Assembly: GCF_012277295.1 (NCBI RefSeq)
Contig: NZ_CP051156.1
Span: 1,178,001 to 1,242,000 of the forward strand
From: Wolbachia endosymbiont of Ctenocephalides felis wCfeT
GTDB lineage: Bacteria > Pseudomonadota > Alphaproteobacteria > Rickettsiales > Anaplasmataceae
Length of the DNA stretch: 64,000 nt
Direction of reading: 5' to 3'
Positions 42,020 through 52,038 of the stretch are shown here, one piece after another; position 1 is the first letter of the stretch, and every line of letters starts with the position of its first letter. The notes beneath the pieces are model-generated. The model was not told where the DNA came from and did not search any database. It saw nothing but the letters and a program-made list of their open reading frames with translations. Position numbers and translations under genes: made by a program.

Positions 42020-42811
42020 CTAATAATAACAATGATTCTCAAGAGGAAACTTTTCCGTTTTAACTTCTTCATCGAAGTCATTTAAAGCATTCTTTATCAT
42101 CTGATATCCATCTAAATAGGTTTTTAGGAATTTAGGACTAAAACCAGAATTCATACCTAACATATCTTGTAGTACTAACACTTGCCCAGATACACTAGGA
42201 CCTGCACCAATTCCAATAGTTGGAATTTGAAGTTTTTCTGTTATTACTCCAGCTAATTTTGCCGGGATGCACTCAAGTACTATTGCAAAGCAACCAGATC
42301 TTTCTAACGCAATAGCTGACTGTAAAATTTCTTCCTCCTCTTCTTTTTGTTTGCCTTGTACTTTAAATCCCCCTAATTGATTAACAAACTGAGGTGTCAA
42401 TCCTAAATGCCCCATAACTGGAATACCAGATTCAACTATGTGAGAGATTAGCTCTAAATTTCCTTTTGCCCCTTCTATTTTGATTGCATGAGCACCACTT
42501 TGTATAATTCGTAAAACAGAGTTCATAGAATCAGTTAAACCTTTTCTAAAAGATAAAAATGGCATATCTACGATAATAGTCTTTTGTTTTGCCCCTCGAG
42601 CAACAGCACCAACATGCATACACATTAACTCCACAGTTGCTAAAATGGTATCTTTATGGCCATGCATTACCATGGCTAAACTATCTCCAACCAAAATGGC
42701 ATCTATATTTGTTCCATCAATGATTCTAGCTGACCAATAATCATAACAGGTAACCATACTAATCCCTTTCGATAATTTTTTCATATCCTGGAATTTTAAG
42801 ATACTTGCCAT
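42020..42811 (-). CDS. panB: 3-methyl-2-oxobutanoate hydroxymethyltransferase
   Basis: First committed step of pantothenate synthesis: adds a hydroxymethyl group from methylene-THF to 2-ketoisovalerate. Motifs are MVTCYDYWSARI, DAILVGDSLAMVMHGH, DMPFLSF, AIKIEGA, VMGHLGLTPQ, LECIPAKLAGVIT and IGIGAGPSVSGQVLVLQDMLG. The ATG at 42811 with GGAGGTAGAA directly upstream is chosen over the ATG four codons earlier. Confidence 0.96.
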   Translation of the reverse strand: MASILKFQDMKKLSKGISMVTCYDYWSARIIDGTNIDAILVGDSLAMVMHGHKDTILATVELMCMHVGAVARGAKQKTIIVDMPFLSFRKGLTDSMNSVLRIIQSGAHAIKIEGAKGNLELISHIVESGIPVMGHLGLTPQFVNQLGGFKVQGKQKEEEEEILQSAIALERSGCFAIVLECIPAKLAGVITEKLQIPTIGIGAGPSVSGQVLVLQDMLGMNSGFSPKFLKTYLDGYQMIKNALNDFDEEVKTEKFPLENHCYY

Positions 42812-42881
42812 TTCTACCTCCATAAAACCTCTTGAAAAGGTGATTTTATTACTAAATTAGAATAAAATCAACCATTATTTC

Positions 42882-43928
42882 TTAAGCTTCTGAATTTTGA
42901 AAGTAAGAACTTGCTATCTCATCAGCCACGGCATTTGTAGATTTTCCTAATCTTTCAGAAGATATAAAAATTTCCATTAAGGTACCATAAATTGCTGCTA
43001 TTTTTGATTCTATTTGACTTTTTAACATATTACTATAAAGTCCGGCTACATGAATAAGACCGCCAGCATTAATTACGTAATCCGGTGCATATAAAATATT
43101 TCTTTTCTTTATTATTTCACTAACTGTATCATCAGAAAGCTGATTATTTGCTGATCCAGCAATGATTGTTGCTTTCAATTTAGAAATAGTTTCTGGATTT
43201 ATTGTGCCACCAAGTCCACATGGTGCAAAGACGTCACATTCTATAGAATAAATATCGTTTGGACTGACTACACTAGCTGTAAATTCCTTTAAACACTTGT
43301 TTACCATCAGTGGATCATAATCGCATATAGTGAGTTTTGCACCTCTCTCATAAGCTTTTTTTCCCAAAAAGAAACCTACATTTCCTACACCTTGAATAGC
43401 TATATGAATACCACTCATTTTTGAAGTGCCGTACTTGAAATTAAGAGCAGCTTCAATTCCTCTTATTACACCTTCTGCAGTATACGGTGCTGGATTGCCA
43501 TCAATTCCAAGTCCTGTAAGATATGACGTCTGGTTAGAAATTATCTCTAAATCTTTAGTAACCATACCGCTATCCATAGTTGTAATATACCTACCGCCTA
43601 GCTGATTTACAAAGTTACCAAAACTCTTAAATAAAAGTTGCCTATCAAAAGGTTGCTCTGGTTTTAATATAACAGCCTTACCACCACCGTATGGTACCCC
43701 AGCAAGAACTGCCTTAAAAGACATACTTCTTGATAATTTCAGCGCATCTACAAGTGCATTCTGACTAGAATCGTAGCTTATAAACCTACACCCGCCTAAG
43801 GCAGGTCCATTGGAGGAATTGTGAACACAAATAATTGATTGAAGGCCAGTTTTCTTATCACATTTAATATATACTTCCTCATGAGCATCAAGTTCATAAG
43901 TATCAAAGTCTGGCATTTGTTTTAACAT
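42882..43928 (-). CDS. Leucine/valine-type amino acid dehydrogenase
   Basis: Glu/Leu/Phe/Val dehydrogenase family, 348 residues. ALGGCRF, the catalytic Lys regions SFKAVLAGVPYGGGKAVI, TTMDSGMVTKDLE and the NAD motif IQGVGNVGFFLGKKAYERG are clear, and FAPCGLGGTIN and YVINAGGLIHVAG follow. It oxidatively deaminates branched-chain amino acids to keto acids. Next to panB the natural product would be 2-ketoisovalerate from valine, the substrate of PanB. That link is an inference from position. It is the start of the pan gene row (about 70 bases before panB). Confidence 0.88.
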   Translation of the reverse strand: MLKQMPDFDTYELDAHEEVYIKCDKKTGLQSIICVHNSSNGPALGGCRFISYDSSQNALVDALKLSRSMSFKAVLAGVPYGGGKAVILKPEQPFDRQLLFKSFGNFVNQLGGRYITTMDSGMVTKDLEIISNQTSYLTGLGIDGNPAPYTAEGVIRGIEAALNFKYGTSKMSGIHIAIQGVGNVGFFLGKKAYERGAKLTICDYDPLMVNKCLKEFTASVVSPNDIYSIECDVFAPCGLGGTINPETISKLKATIIAGSANNQLSDDTVSEIIKKRNILYAPDYVINAGGLIHVAGLYSNMLKSQIESKIAAIYGTLMEIFISSERLGKSTNAVADEIASSYFQNSEA

Positions 43929-44218
43929 AATTTTGATAAATAAAATTCTATTTTTAGTATAGACCTTAAAAGCTATTAGTCACCATTTTTTTACTATCTA
44001 CAAAAACAGCATTGCATTTGAAATCAGGCTCAAAGACTATTAGTTTAGCTCTGAAATGGGTTTATAAAAAAAGGCCACCATGTCTAGTTTGCACTATCCA
44101 GCCTATTTATAAGGATACTTTTTATCTTTGAAACCGTTAGTAGCAGGTTAAAACTAAACTGTTGCATTAAAAAATATTTTCTCCATATTTAAATTGGTAT
44201 AATAAATCGGAGTGTACA

Positions 44219-45424
44219 GTGAAAATACCAATCTTCCTGGACTATCAATCAACAACTAAAGTAGATCCTCGCGTGTTAGAGGTGATGATTCCTTACTTTG
44301 GTGAATTCGCTAATCCACACTCACGTAGTCATTCATTTGGCTGGACTGCTGAAGAGGCTGTTGAAAGGGCAAGGAAGTATATTGCAGAATTGATCAATGC
44401 AGATAGTAAAGAAATAATATTTACTTCTGGTGCAACAGAATCAAACAACATGGCAATTAAAGGAGTTGCCAACTTTTACAAAAATAAAGGTAATCACATA
44501 ATAACAGTTTGTACTGAGCATAAATGTATTCTTGACTCTTGTAGACATTTAGAAGGTGAGGGTTTTGAAGTAACTTATTTACCTGTTCAGCAGAATGGTA
44601 TGATAGACTTATCAAAGCTTGAAGCAGAGATTACTGATAAAACTGTCCTTGTTTCAGTTATGATGGTAAATAACGAAATAGGAGTAATTCAACCTACAAA
44701 AGAAATTGGTGCAATATGTAGAAAACACAACATATTCTTTCATACAGATGCTGCACAGGCGTTTGGTAAAATTTCAATAGATGTAATGAATATTGATTTA
44801 ATGAGTCTTTCGAGCCATAAAATTTATGGGCCGATGGGAATAGGGGCACTATATGTGCGTAGAAAAAATCCTCGCGTGAGATTAACTCCATTAATTAGTG
44901 GTGGTGGGCAAGAGAGAGGTATGCGTTCTGGTACAGTTCCAACTCCTCTTGCAGTTGGTTTTGGTGGAGCAGCTAGAATTGCAAAAGAAGAAATGATAGA
45001 AGAAACAACTAGGCTAGAAAAGTTAAGAGACATTTTATACAACAAAATAAAAGAAGCATTTCCTGATGTTGTGTTAAATGGTGATTATGAAAACAGGATT
45101 CCTGGAAATTTGAATTTAAGTTTTCCTTATGTTGAAGGCGAATCACTTATCATGGCAATAAAAGACTTAGCAGTTAGTTCTGGTTCTGCATGCACTTCAG
45201 CTTCCCTTGAACCTTCATATGTTATACGTTCATTAAATAACGGTCATGATCTTGAGCACTCTTCAATTAGATTTGGTTTAGGTCGCTTTACAACAAAAGA
45301 AGAAATTTTATATGCGGCAGATCTCGTCACTAAAAATATTGGTCGATTAAGAGAGATGAGTCCTCTTTGGGAGATGGTTCAAGATGGTATAGATTTAAAT
45401 TCAGTTAAATGGGATGCTCATTAG
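44219..45424 (+). CDS. iscS: Cysteine desulfurase IscS
   Basis: Takes sulfur from cysteine for Fe-S clusters, thiamine thiazole and tRNA. It has 401 residues: [59 protein letters not shown] (PLP Lys) and the mobile Cys loop [16 protein letters not shown]. It starts with GTG at 44219 after CGGAG. The EamA gene overlaps its end by 11 bases. The partners iscU and iscA lie 6 kb away on the other strand, with the biotin genes in between. Confidence 0.95.
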   Translation: MKIPIFLDYQSTTKVDPRVLEVMIPYFGEFANPHSRSHSFGWTAEEAVERARKYIAELINADSKEIIFTSGATESNNMAIKGVANFYKNKGNHIITVCTEHKCILDSCRHLEGEGFEVTYLPVQQNGMIDLSKLEAEITDKTVLVSVMMVNNEIGVIQPTKEIGAICRKHNIFFHTDAAQAFGKISIDVMNIDLMSLSSHKIYGPMGIGALYVRRKNPRVRLTPLISGGGQERGMRSGTVPTPLAVGFGGAARIAKEEMIEETTRLEKLRDILYNKIKEAFPDVVLNGDYENRIPGNLNLSFPYVEGESLIMAIKDLAVSSGSACTSASLEPSYVIRSLNNGHDLEHSSIRFGLGRFTTKEEILYAADLVTKNIGRLREMSPLWEMVQDGIDLNSVKWDAH

Positions 45425-46268
45425 AGGAAATAGTTATTCTATTGGTGTTATTTGGTTTACACTTAGCTTGTTTAGCAGTGCAATCAATGATGTTATAGCT
45501 AAGTATTTAGGGTTACGTCTTAATAGTTTTGAACTGGCTTTTTTTCGTTTTTTATTTAGTACCGTTACTCTCATACCTTTCATTATCTACTATGGGATAA
45601 AAACTCTCAAAACAAACAACTTCATTATTCAGATAATTAGAGGAGTTTTATTGTTTCTTGGTATGACTTCTTGGAACTATGGATTAACTGTTGGCTCTGT
45701 AACTACAGCAACAATCGTAAGCTTTTCTATACCATTATTTGTATTGCTACTTGCAGTACTCTTTTTAAACGAGAATATAATTTGGCAAAGATGGGTAGTA
45801 GTAATTATCGGGTTTATTGGTATTGCTATTACCTTAAAACCTAGTAGTGATCCTAAAATTTTTATTGTAGCTGCATTGTTCTTTTCTCTCTTGGATATAA
45901 TCAATAAAAGAATTGTTGTTCAAGAATCAATAATCAGTATGTTATTTTATTCAGCTTTAACTACAACCATTTTCTCTATTCCACCTTCATTACTTTATTG
46001 GCAAACACCGTCTTTCTTGGAATTAATGTTGCTGTTTATTCTTGGTGTTAATGCTAACTTAATTTTATTCTTTATATTAAAAGCTTTTGCTATTGTCGAT
46101 GCCACTGCACTTGCACCATATAGATATTTTGAATTAGTGATCTCTGCAGTAGTAGCATACCTTATATTTGGCGAGTTTCCTGATAAAAACATTTGGTATG
46201 GTGCTTTAATTTTAATATCATCAACATTATTTATAATTTATTCAGAGCATAAGTGCAACGTGCTATAA
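45414..46268 (+). CDS. EamA/DMT-family transporter
   Basis: It has 284 residues and about ten membrane segments in two EamA halves (first half ends at [16 protein letters not shown], second half near [22 protein letters not shown]). The family exports or imports small metabolites; some Rickettsiales members carry S-adenosylmethionine. BioC and BioB use SAM, so that substrate would fit the site, but the sequence does not show it. It overlaps iscS, so both are probably on one transcript. Confidence 0.85.
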   Translation: MLIRGNSYSIGVIWFTLSLFSSAINDVIAKYLGLRLNSFELAFFRFLFSTVTLIPFIIYYGIKTLKTNNFIIQIIRGVLLFLGMTSWNYGLTVGSVTTATIVSFSIPLFVLLLAVLFLNENIIWQRWVVVIIGFIGIAITLKPSSDPKIFIVAALFFSLLDIINKRIVVQESIISMLFYSALTTTIFSIPPSLLYWQTPSFLELMLLFILGVNANLILFFILKAFAIVDATALAPYRYFELVISAVVAYLIFGEFPDKNIWYGALILISSTLFIIYSEHKCNVL

Positions 46269-46271
46269 TTT

Positions 46272-46309
46272 ACCTCTACAAAGTTGAACTTTATAGAGGT
46301 GTTTTTTTT
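46272..46309 (+). terminator. Hairpin terminator between converging genes
   Basis: ACCTCTA and TAGAGGT, with further pairing of CAAAGTT and AACTTT(A), form a long stem followed by GTTTTTTTTT on the plus strand. It lies four bases after the EamA stop and reaches the bioB stop, so it ends iscS-EamA transcription and perhaps also bioB. Confidence 0.85.
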
Positions 46310-47258
46310 AATGTTCCATGTATTGTAACTTCTGTAACCCTAACCTCTGGAATAAATAATTATCCTGTTCAGGTACTGGATTGTGGGCTGTAAGTAGCTT
46401 TTCACCATAGAAAATTGAATTAGTGCCAGCAAGAAAACATAGTGCTTGTAGTTCATCTGACATCTTTTCTCGCCCAGCTGATAAACGTATATAGGATTTT
46501 GGCATCATAATTCTTGCTATTGCAATAGTGCGAACAAAATCAAATGGATCAACATCAGCTACATTCTCAAGAGGAGTTCCAGGAATTTTCATCAGCATAT
46601 TAATTGGTACTGATTCTGGTGGCTCATCCATATTAGCAAGAAGAATTAACATCTTTATACGATCATCATTAGTTTCACCCATACCAAGAATACCACCACA
46701 GCAGACCTTGATTCCGGCACTACGTACATTTTCCAGTGTATTTAAACGATCTTTAAAAGTACGTGTTGTTATAATTTTATCGTAATATTCTTCAGATGTG
46801 TCAACATTATGGTTATAAAAATCTAAACCAGCTTCTTTTAACATATCAGCTTGGTGATCTTTCAATAACCCAAGAGTAACACACGTTTCAAGACCTAACT
46901 TTTTTACTTCTTTAACCATTTTGCAAACAACTTTTAAATCTTGATCTCGTGGACCACGCCAAGCTGCACCCATACAGAAACGAGTACTGCCAGCTTCTTT
47001 TGCACGCTTTGCTGCTTCAACTACTTCGGCAATTTCCGATAAAGACTCTTTTTTCAATCCAGTGTCATAATGTGCTGACTGTGGGCAGTAAGAGCAATTT
47101 TCAGGACAACTACCTGTTTTAATGCTTAAGAGTGTACTAATCTGTACTTCACTAGAATTAAAATGTTTTCTATGTTCCGTTTGTGCTGTATACATTAACT
47201 CGGGAAACGGAAAGCCGAAAATTTCGTTTGCCTCGGCAAAAGTCCATTCTTTTGTCAT
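46308..47258 (-). CDS. bioB: Biotin synthase
   Basis: Radical-SAM enzyme that inserts sulfur into dethiobiotin. The radical-SAM Cys triad is CPENCSYC near residues 53-60; [39 protein letters not shown] and [11 protein letters not shown] (Arg ligand of the [2Fe-2S] cluster) are conserved. It has 316 residues. A strong AGGAGG lies before ATG 47258. It is transcribed away from bioF with 13 bases between start codons. Its sacrificial [2Fe-2S] cluster needs the Isc system. Confidence 0.97.
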   Translation of the reverse strand: MTKEWTFAEANEIFGFPFPELMYTAQTEHRKHFNSSEVQISTLLSIKTGSCPENCSYCPQSAHYDTGLKKESLSEIAEVVEAAKRAKEAGSTRFCMGAAWRGPRDQDLKVVCKMVKEVKKLGLETCVTLGLLKDHQADMLKEAGLDFYNHNVDTSEEYYDKIITTRTFKDRLNTLENVRSAGIKVCCGGILGMGETNDDRIKMLILLANMDEPPESVPINMLMKIPGTPLENVADVDPFDFVRTIAIARIMMPKSYIRLSAGREKMSDELQALCFLAGTNSIFYGEKLLTAHNPVPEQDNYLFQRLGLQKLQYMEH

Positions 47259-47271
47259 TATCTAACCTCCT

Positions 47272-48423
47272 ATGAGAAAAATTATGTATTACTTATACCA
47301 CAAATACTATAATATGCTACAAAATAAAGGTAAATATCGCCAACTACCAGACACGATATTTGATACAAACTTTATCGATTTTTCCACCAATGATTACTTT
47401 GGTTTAAGTAAGTCAAAAGTGTTATTTGAAGCAGCAAAACTTGCTGGGGAACAGTTTGGAGTAGGGTCTACTGGTTCTCGTTTGCTTTCAGGTAATAAAA
47501 AGATATTTGAGGATCTTGAAAATCAGATTGCTCAAGATAAAGAAAGTGAATCAGCTCTTATTTTTAACTCAGGTTTTCAAGCTAATCTAACAGTCCTTGC
47601 AAGTCTATTAGATCAATCAGTGTTAGGTAATAAACCTATTGTTTTTTTTGATAAATTAAATCACGCTAGTTTGTATCAAGCTGTTTTCCTAAGCCATGCT
47701 GAACTTGTGCGATATAGACACAATGATATGGATCACTTAAGTAATTTACTAGCAAAATTCAAAAACGACTTGAGACCAAAGTTTATTGTCACTGAAACCA
47801 TTTTTGGTATGGATGGAGATATTGTGCCAATAGAGGAAATTTTTGCTCTCAGTAAAGAATATGAAGCTTTTCTATACTTAGATGAAGCACATGCAACAGG
47901 TATCATTGGTCATGATGGGTACGGTCTATCTACTAATGTTAATCTTCAGGAAATTCCTCATTTGGTTCTAGGTACTTTTAGTAAAGCTTTAGGATGCTTT
48001 GGTGCATATGTAGCTTGTTCTAATGTTATAAAAAACTATCTCATCAACAAATGTTCAGGATTTATCTATTCAACCTCTCTTTCTCCAATGATAATTGGGG
48101 CAGCAGCTAAAGCTTGGCATTTAGTACGACATCTTGCTAATCAGCGCAAAACTCTACTTTTTAAAGCTGCAAACTTGAAAAATCATTTGCAAAACCTGGG
48201 ATTTAATACAGGTGATTCAGTTACTCATATTATACCAATAATTCTAGGTGACGAAACAACTGTCATAAATGCAAAAGAAAAACTTCTAAAACACGGATTA
48301 ATTGTTTCTGCTATACGTCCACCTACTGTTCCTACTGGAACGTCAAGGTTACGTATTGCACTGAATGTTAGTCATACTGAAAGTGACCTAGATCATTTAG
48401 TGCACGTTCTTCAGCAAATATGA
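47272..48423 (+). CDS. bioF: 8-amino-7-oxononanoate synthase
   Basis: PLP enzyme that condenses pimeloyl-ACP with alanine. It has 383 residues with DFSTNDYFGLSKS, GVGSTGSRLLSGN, FNSGFQANL, DEAHATGIIG and the Schiff-base Lys in LGTFSKALGCFGAYV. ATG 47272 or ATG 47284 could be the start; the second has GAGAAAAATT before it and fits the family length as well. First gene of the five-gene operon; it overlaps bioH by four bases. Confidence 0.95.
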   Translation: MRKIMYYLYHKYYNMLQNKGKYRQLPDTIFDTNFIDFSTNDYFGLSKSKVLFEAAKLAGEQFGVGSTGSRLLSGNKKIFEDLENQIAQDKESESALIFNSGFQANLTVLASLLDQSVLGNKPIVFFDKLNHASLYQAVFLSHAELVRYRHNDMDHLSNLLAKFKNDLRPKFIVTETIFGMDGDIVPIEEIFALSKEYEAFLYLDEAHATGIIGHDGYGLSTNVNLQEIPHLVLGTFSKALGCFGAYVACSNVIKNYLINKCSGFIYSTSLSPMIIGAAAKAWHLVRHLANQRKTLLFKAANLKNHLQNLGFNTGDSVTHIIPIILGDETTVINAKEKLLKHGLIVSAIRPPTVPTGTSRLRIALNVSHTESDLDHLVHVLQQI

Positions 48424-49070
48424 ATTACTGCTTTTGCCATGGCTGGGGGTTTAATCATAAATTTTTTGAACCTCTTATCAATGAATACTTTTCCCATGCT
48501 TCTTGCTACAACTTGGATCTTGGTTATTTTGGAGAAGAAAACTTAAACCTGCCAAGTCAAAAAGATAATACATTTATTGGTATTGGGCATTCTCTTGGTT
48601 TAATAAAGCTAGCATCTTTAAATGTAAAGTTCAAGGCACTTATTGGCATACAAGCCTTTGTTAAATTTTTAGGATTTGATTCGCAATTACACAGAGAACG
48701 TGAATTGGAGTTAAAAACAATGATGCGGAATTTTAAAATAAGTTCCATAGACACCATGATATCCTTCTACAAAAGGTGTGGTATTAACTTGAGAAACAAC
48801 TATTCTTTTAGTCACCTGAATAAAGTAAAACTAATGCAAGATTTAAAATTATTAACTACAACACATGAGTTGCCACGTATGCCACTATTGATATTAGGTG
48901 CAACAGATGATACAATCGTACCTCCAAGGCTTATCTATGATAATTTTGGTAGCGATGTTATTATGCACAATAAAGGTCACCATAGTTTAGGTTTACTCGA
49001 GCATCGTTTTGTATATGAACAAATTGTTAATTTTTTGAATGGAATTACAGAAAAAATACATACAGGGTAA
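48420..49070 (+). CDS. bioH: Pimeloyl-ACP methyl ester esterase-like hydrolase
   Basis: Releases the methyl group that BioC adds, ending pimeloyl chain growth. It is a short alpha/beta hydrolase of 216 residues: CHGWGFNHKFFEPL, the nucleophile elbow GIGHSLGL, LILGATDDTIVPP (Asp) and GHHSLGLLEH (His). The size is nearer to BioG than to E. coli BioH (256 residues), so the symbol is by position and motif. Confidence 0.85.
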   Translation: MNYCFCHGWGFNHKFFEPLINEYFSHASCYNLDLGYFGEENLNLPSQKDNTFIGIGHSLGLIKLASLNVKFKALIGIQAFVKFLGFDSQLHRERELELKTMMRNFKISSIDTMISFYKRCGINLRNNYSFSHLNKVKLMQDLKLLTTTHELPRMPLLILGATDDTIVPPRLIYDNFGSDVIMHNKGHHSLGLLEHRFVYEQIVNFLNGITEKIHTG

Positions 49071-49788
49071 TTTTAGCAGAGCAAGCTCATCCTATGATTC
49101 TGTTGCTTTAGTTCAAAAAGAATGTGCTATAAAACTAGTTAGTATATTGGGAAATTATTTTTCTGAGTTTTACCCATATTCCATTTTAGATTTGGGTACA
49201 GGTACAGGATGTATTCCAGAAATCTTATTTAATTTTTTTCCACGAAGCAAATTTGCTTTAAATGATATATCGTCCAACATGCTGACAAAAGCAAAAGAAA
49301 AACTTGCAGGTAGAAGAGTTGAATTTATCTTAGGTGATATGGAAGAACTAGACTTTAGCTTTTATAGCCTGATCATTTCAAATTTAGCCCTTCAATGGGT
49401 AAATGATATAAACAAAATAATAAAAAGATCTTATGAAAATTCAGACGTTTTTGCTTTCTCATGTTTACTTGATGGTACATTTAATGAATGGTCTAAAATC
49501 TTTATAGAATCCTCACTACCTGTACCAACTTATCGTTACCCATCCCAACAAGAATTAGAGAGTAATTTGCTTTCTTTAAACCCAAGTAAATACTTTTTTG
49601 ATTTGCAGGAATTTAAATTGAGTTTTTCAAATGCAAGTGAATTTATCAGGTATCTAAAAAACTTAGGGGCAAATCAAGGTAGCAAAATAATTCTTCCAGC
49701 TGATCTAAAGAAAATCATTAAAACCTATACAGATAAGATTAACATAACTTACAAGGTATTTTTTGGAGTTTTATGCAGATCTTTGTAA
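49039..49788 (+). CDS. bioC: Malonyl-ACP O-methyltransferase
   Basis: Starts pimeloyl synthesis by methylating malonyl-ACP with SAM. It has 249 residues with the N-terminal FSRASSSYDSVALVQKECA block typical of BioC, SAM motif ILDLGTGTGCIPE near residue 50, and LIISNLALQWVND. It overlaps bioH by 32 bases and bioD by 16. Confidence 0.93.
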   Translation: MELQKKYIQGNFSRASSSYDSVALVQKECAIKLVSILGNYFSEFYPYSILDLGTGTGCIPEILFNFFPRSKFALNDISSNMLTKAKEKLAGRRVEFILGDMEELDFSFYSLIISNLALQWVNDINKIIKRSYENSDVFAFSCLLDGTFNEWSKIFIESSLPVPTYRYPSQQELESNLLSLNPSKYFFDLQEFKLSFSNASEFIRYLKNLGANQGSKIILPADLKKIIKTYTDKINITYKVFFGVLCRSL

Positions 49789-50390
49789 CAGGAACAGATA
49801 CTGATGTTGGTAAAACTATTATAAGTAGCTGGCTTTGTTTGCACACTGGATATTCATACTTTAAACCTATCCAAACTGGAAGTGTTTTAGGTACAGATAG
49901 TCATCAAGTAAGTGACTTGGTTAGTACTGAAGTCTATAAAGAAGATTTTGTTTACAAAGAACCACTGTCTCCTCATCTGGCAGCATCACTGGAAAACTGT
50001 AGCATTGATATCGATAAGATTAGTTTGCCAAAAACACATGAACTAATAATAGAAGGTGCTGGTGGAATTCTAGTGCCAATTAGTAGAGATAAATTTATAA
50101 TTGACTTAATTAAAAAGTTTAACGTACCCACAATTTTGGTTGCTAGATCTGTTCTTGGTACAATTAATCATACATTACTAAGCTTAGAAGCATTACGTGC
50201 CAGAAATATTTCTATTTTAGGAGTGATCTTAAACGGACCACCTAATCAAGATAATCTTGAAGCAATAGAATTTTATGGCAGAGTACAGGTGTTAGCCTCA
50301 GTACCAAAACTACAACGAATTAACAGAGAATCTTTAATGCAAATACCACTTTCAAATCAATTAAAAACTATTTTTGAGGTTAAGCAATGA
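49773..50390 (+). CDS. bioD: Dethiobiotin synthetase
   Basis: ATP-dependent closure of the ureido ring. P-loop FVTGTDTDVGKTIISSWL at residues 3-20, YFKPIQTGS, EGAGGILVPIS and ARSVLGTINHTLL are as in BioD. It has 205 residues, slightly short. It overlaps bioA by four bases. Confidence 0.95.
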   Translation: MQIFVTGTDTDVGKTIISSWLCLHTGYSYFKPIQTGSVLGTDSHQVSDLVSTEVYKEDFVYKEPLSPHLAASLENCSIDIDKISLPKTHELIIEGAGGILVPISRDKFIIDLIKKFNVPTILVARSVLGTINHTLLSLEALRARNISILGVILNGPPNQDNLEAIEFYGRVQVLASVPKLQRINRESLMQIPLSNQLKTIFEVKQ

Positions 50391-51664
50391 TGAATTTAAG
50401 TGAACGTGATAGAAAGATTATATGGCACCCATTTACACAAGAAAAAACCGCCGAGCTTCCAATTGCAATTAAAAGAGCCTATGGGTCATACCTTTATGAT
50501 GAAGATGATAAGTCATATCTTGATCTAATTTCCAGCTGGTGGGTAAATCTGCATGGCCATGCTCATCCTAAAATCGCTGAAGCTATATATAAACAAGGTA
50601 TAACTTTAGAACATGTGATTTTTGCAGGGTTTACCCATGAGCCCGCAGTAATACTTTGTGAAAGGTTGAAAACTTTATTGCCCGATAAGCTTTCCAGGTT
50701 CTTTTTTTCAGATAATGGCTCCACTGCTGTTGAAGTAGCATTAAAAATGGCTTATCAGTACTGGTGGAACCGTGGCAACTATGAAAAAACTACCTTCTTA
50801 AGTTTTGCCGGAGGATATCATGGTGATACATTTGGAGCAATGAGTGTAGGTGCTAAATCTGGATTTCATGATGTTTTTTCAAATCTATTGTTTTCTGTTT
50901 TAACAATACCTTTCCCTGAAACCTGGAGTGGAGATGAAGAAATAGAGAATAAGGAAAAGTACTCACTTGAAGTATTGGAAAATCATCTCAATACTGGTGC
51001 CAATAAAATTGCTGCATTAATTTTAGAACCCTTAGTACAAGGTGCAAGTGGTATGAAGATGTGTCGACCAGAATTTATTAATAAAGTTGTTAACTTAGTA
51101 CGCAAACATGAAATTTTAGTAATTTGTGATGAAATTATGACTGGCTTTGGACGTACTGGTACCTATTTTGCTTTCGAACAAACCAAAATCATACCAGATT
51201 TTTTATGCATCTCCAAAGGGCTAACCGGAGGCTTTCTTCCACTTGCTCTTACAATTACTACTGAAGAAATTTATTCAGCATTTTTAAGCAAGCATTTTAG
51301 CAAAGCATTTGCTCATGGTCACTCTTATACTGCTAACCCACTTGGTTGTGCTGCTGCAATTGTTTCCCTAGATTTACTTATGAAACCTGATACTATGAAA
51401 TCAATTCAGAGAATCCATAGTGCACAGAAAAAAGAACTAAATTCATTGAAAACTTGTACAAACATTCAACATATACGCGTGACTGGTACAATAGCAGCCT
51501 TTGACATTCATAATGCCCAAATGTTAAAAACAACGTTTTTGAAACACGGTCTTTTAATCAGGCCACTTGGCAACACTATTTATTTATTGCCACCTTATTC
51601 AATAAGCACCTTGGAACTTGAAGAAGCTTATGCAAAAATTAGAAATATCCTTGATGCAAGCTAA
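50387..51664 (+). CDS. bioA: Adenosylmethionine-8-amino-7-oxononanoate aminotransferase
   Basis: Converts KAPA to DAPA with SAM as amino donor. It has 425 residues: IWHPFTQEK, LDLISSWWVNLHGHAHP, FSDNGSTAVEVALKMA, YHGDTFGAMSVG, CDEIMTGFGRTG and the PLP Lys in CISKGLTGGFLPL. It is the last gene of the operon. Its stop overlaps the stop of iscA, which converges. Confidence 0.97.
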   Translation: MMNLSERDRKIIWHPFTQEKTAELPIAIKRAYGSYLYDEDDKSYLDLISSWWVNLHGHAHPKIAEAIYKQGITLEHVIFAGFTHEPAVILCERLKTLLPDKLSRFFFSDNGSTAVEVALKMAYQYWWNRGNYEKTTFLSFAGGYHGDTFGAMSVGAKSGFHDVFSNLLFSVLTIPFPETWSGDEEIENKEKYSLEVLENHLNTGANKIAALILEPLVQGASGMKMCRPEFINKVVNLVRKHEILVICDEIMTGFGRTGTYFAFEQTKIIPDFLCISKGLTGGFLPLALTITTEEIYSAFLSKHFSKAFAHGHSYTANPLGCAAAIVSLDLLMKPDTMKSIQRIHSAQKKELNSLKTCTNIQHIRVTGTIAAFDIHNAQMLKTTFLKHGLLIRPLGNTIYLLPPYSISTLELEEAYAKIRNILDAS

Positions 51665-52038
51665 ACATGAAAACTTTCTCCGCAACCACATTTTCCTTTT
51701 TCATTAGGATTATTAAAAACAAAACCCGATGAAAGTTTTTCTTCTACATAATCCATTTCAGAGCCAAATATAAACATAATAGACTTTGGATCAATTAACA
51801 CCTTAACTTTAAATCCATCACAACAGCTTGCTTCAATTAGTGACTCAAAAGGACGAATATCGTAAGCATACTCAATGGTATACTTTAACCCAGAACACCC
51901 CTTTTGCTTAACTAATATCCTTATTCCTATTACTTTCATTTCAGAAGAATTTTGATCCAGTAAATACCTGACTTTTTCCAATGCCCTATCTGTGATAGTA
52001 ATAGGATCTTTTTTATTTTTTCCCAAATACTCACTCAT
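51661..52038 (-). CDS. iscA: Fe-S assembly scaffold/carrier IscA
   Basis: It has 125 residues of the HesB/IscA family. The three cluster-binding Cys are in GCSGLKYTIEY and the C-terminal CGCGESF. It passes clusters to target enzymes, possibly including BioB, ThiC and LipA. It shares one base with the iscU stop and overlaps bioA by four bases at the tail. Confidence 0.95.
   Translation of the reverse strand: MSEYLGKNKKDPITITDRALEKVRYLLDQNSSEMKVIGIRILVKQKGCSGLKYTIEYAYDIRPFESLIEASCCDGFKVKVLIDPKSIMFIFGSEMDYVEEKLSSGFVFNNPNEKGKCGCGESFHV

Noticed and set aside
47256-47290. BirA operator between bioB and bioF
   Set aside because: No inverted repeat like the known biotin operators fits in or around the 13-base gap.
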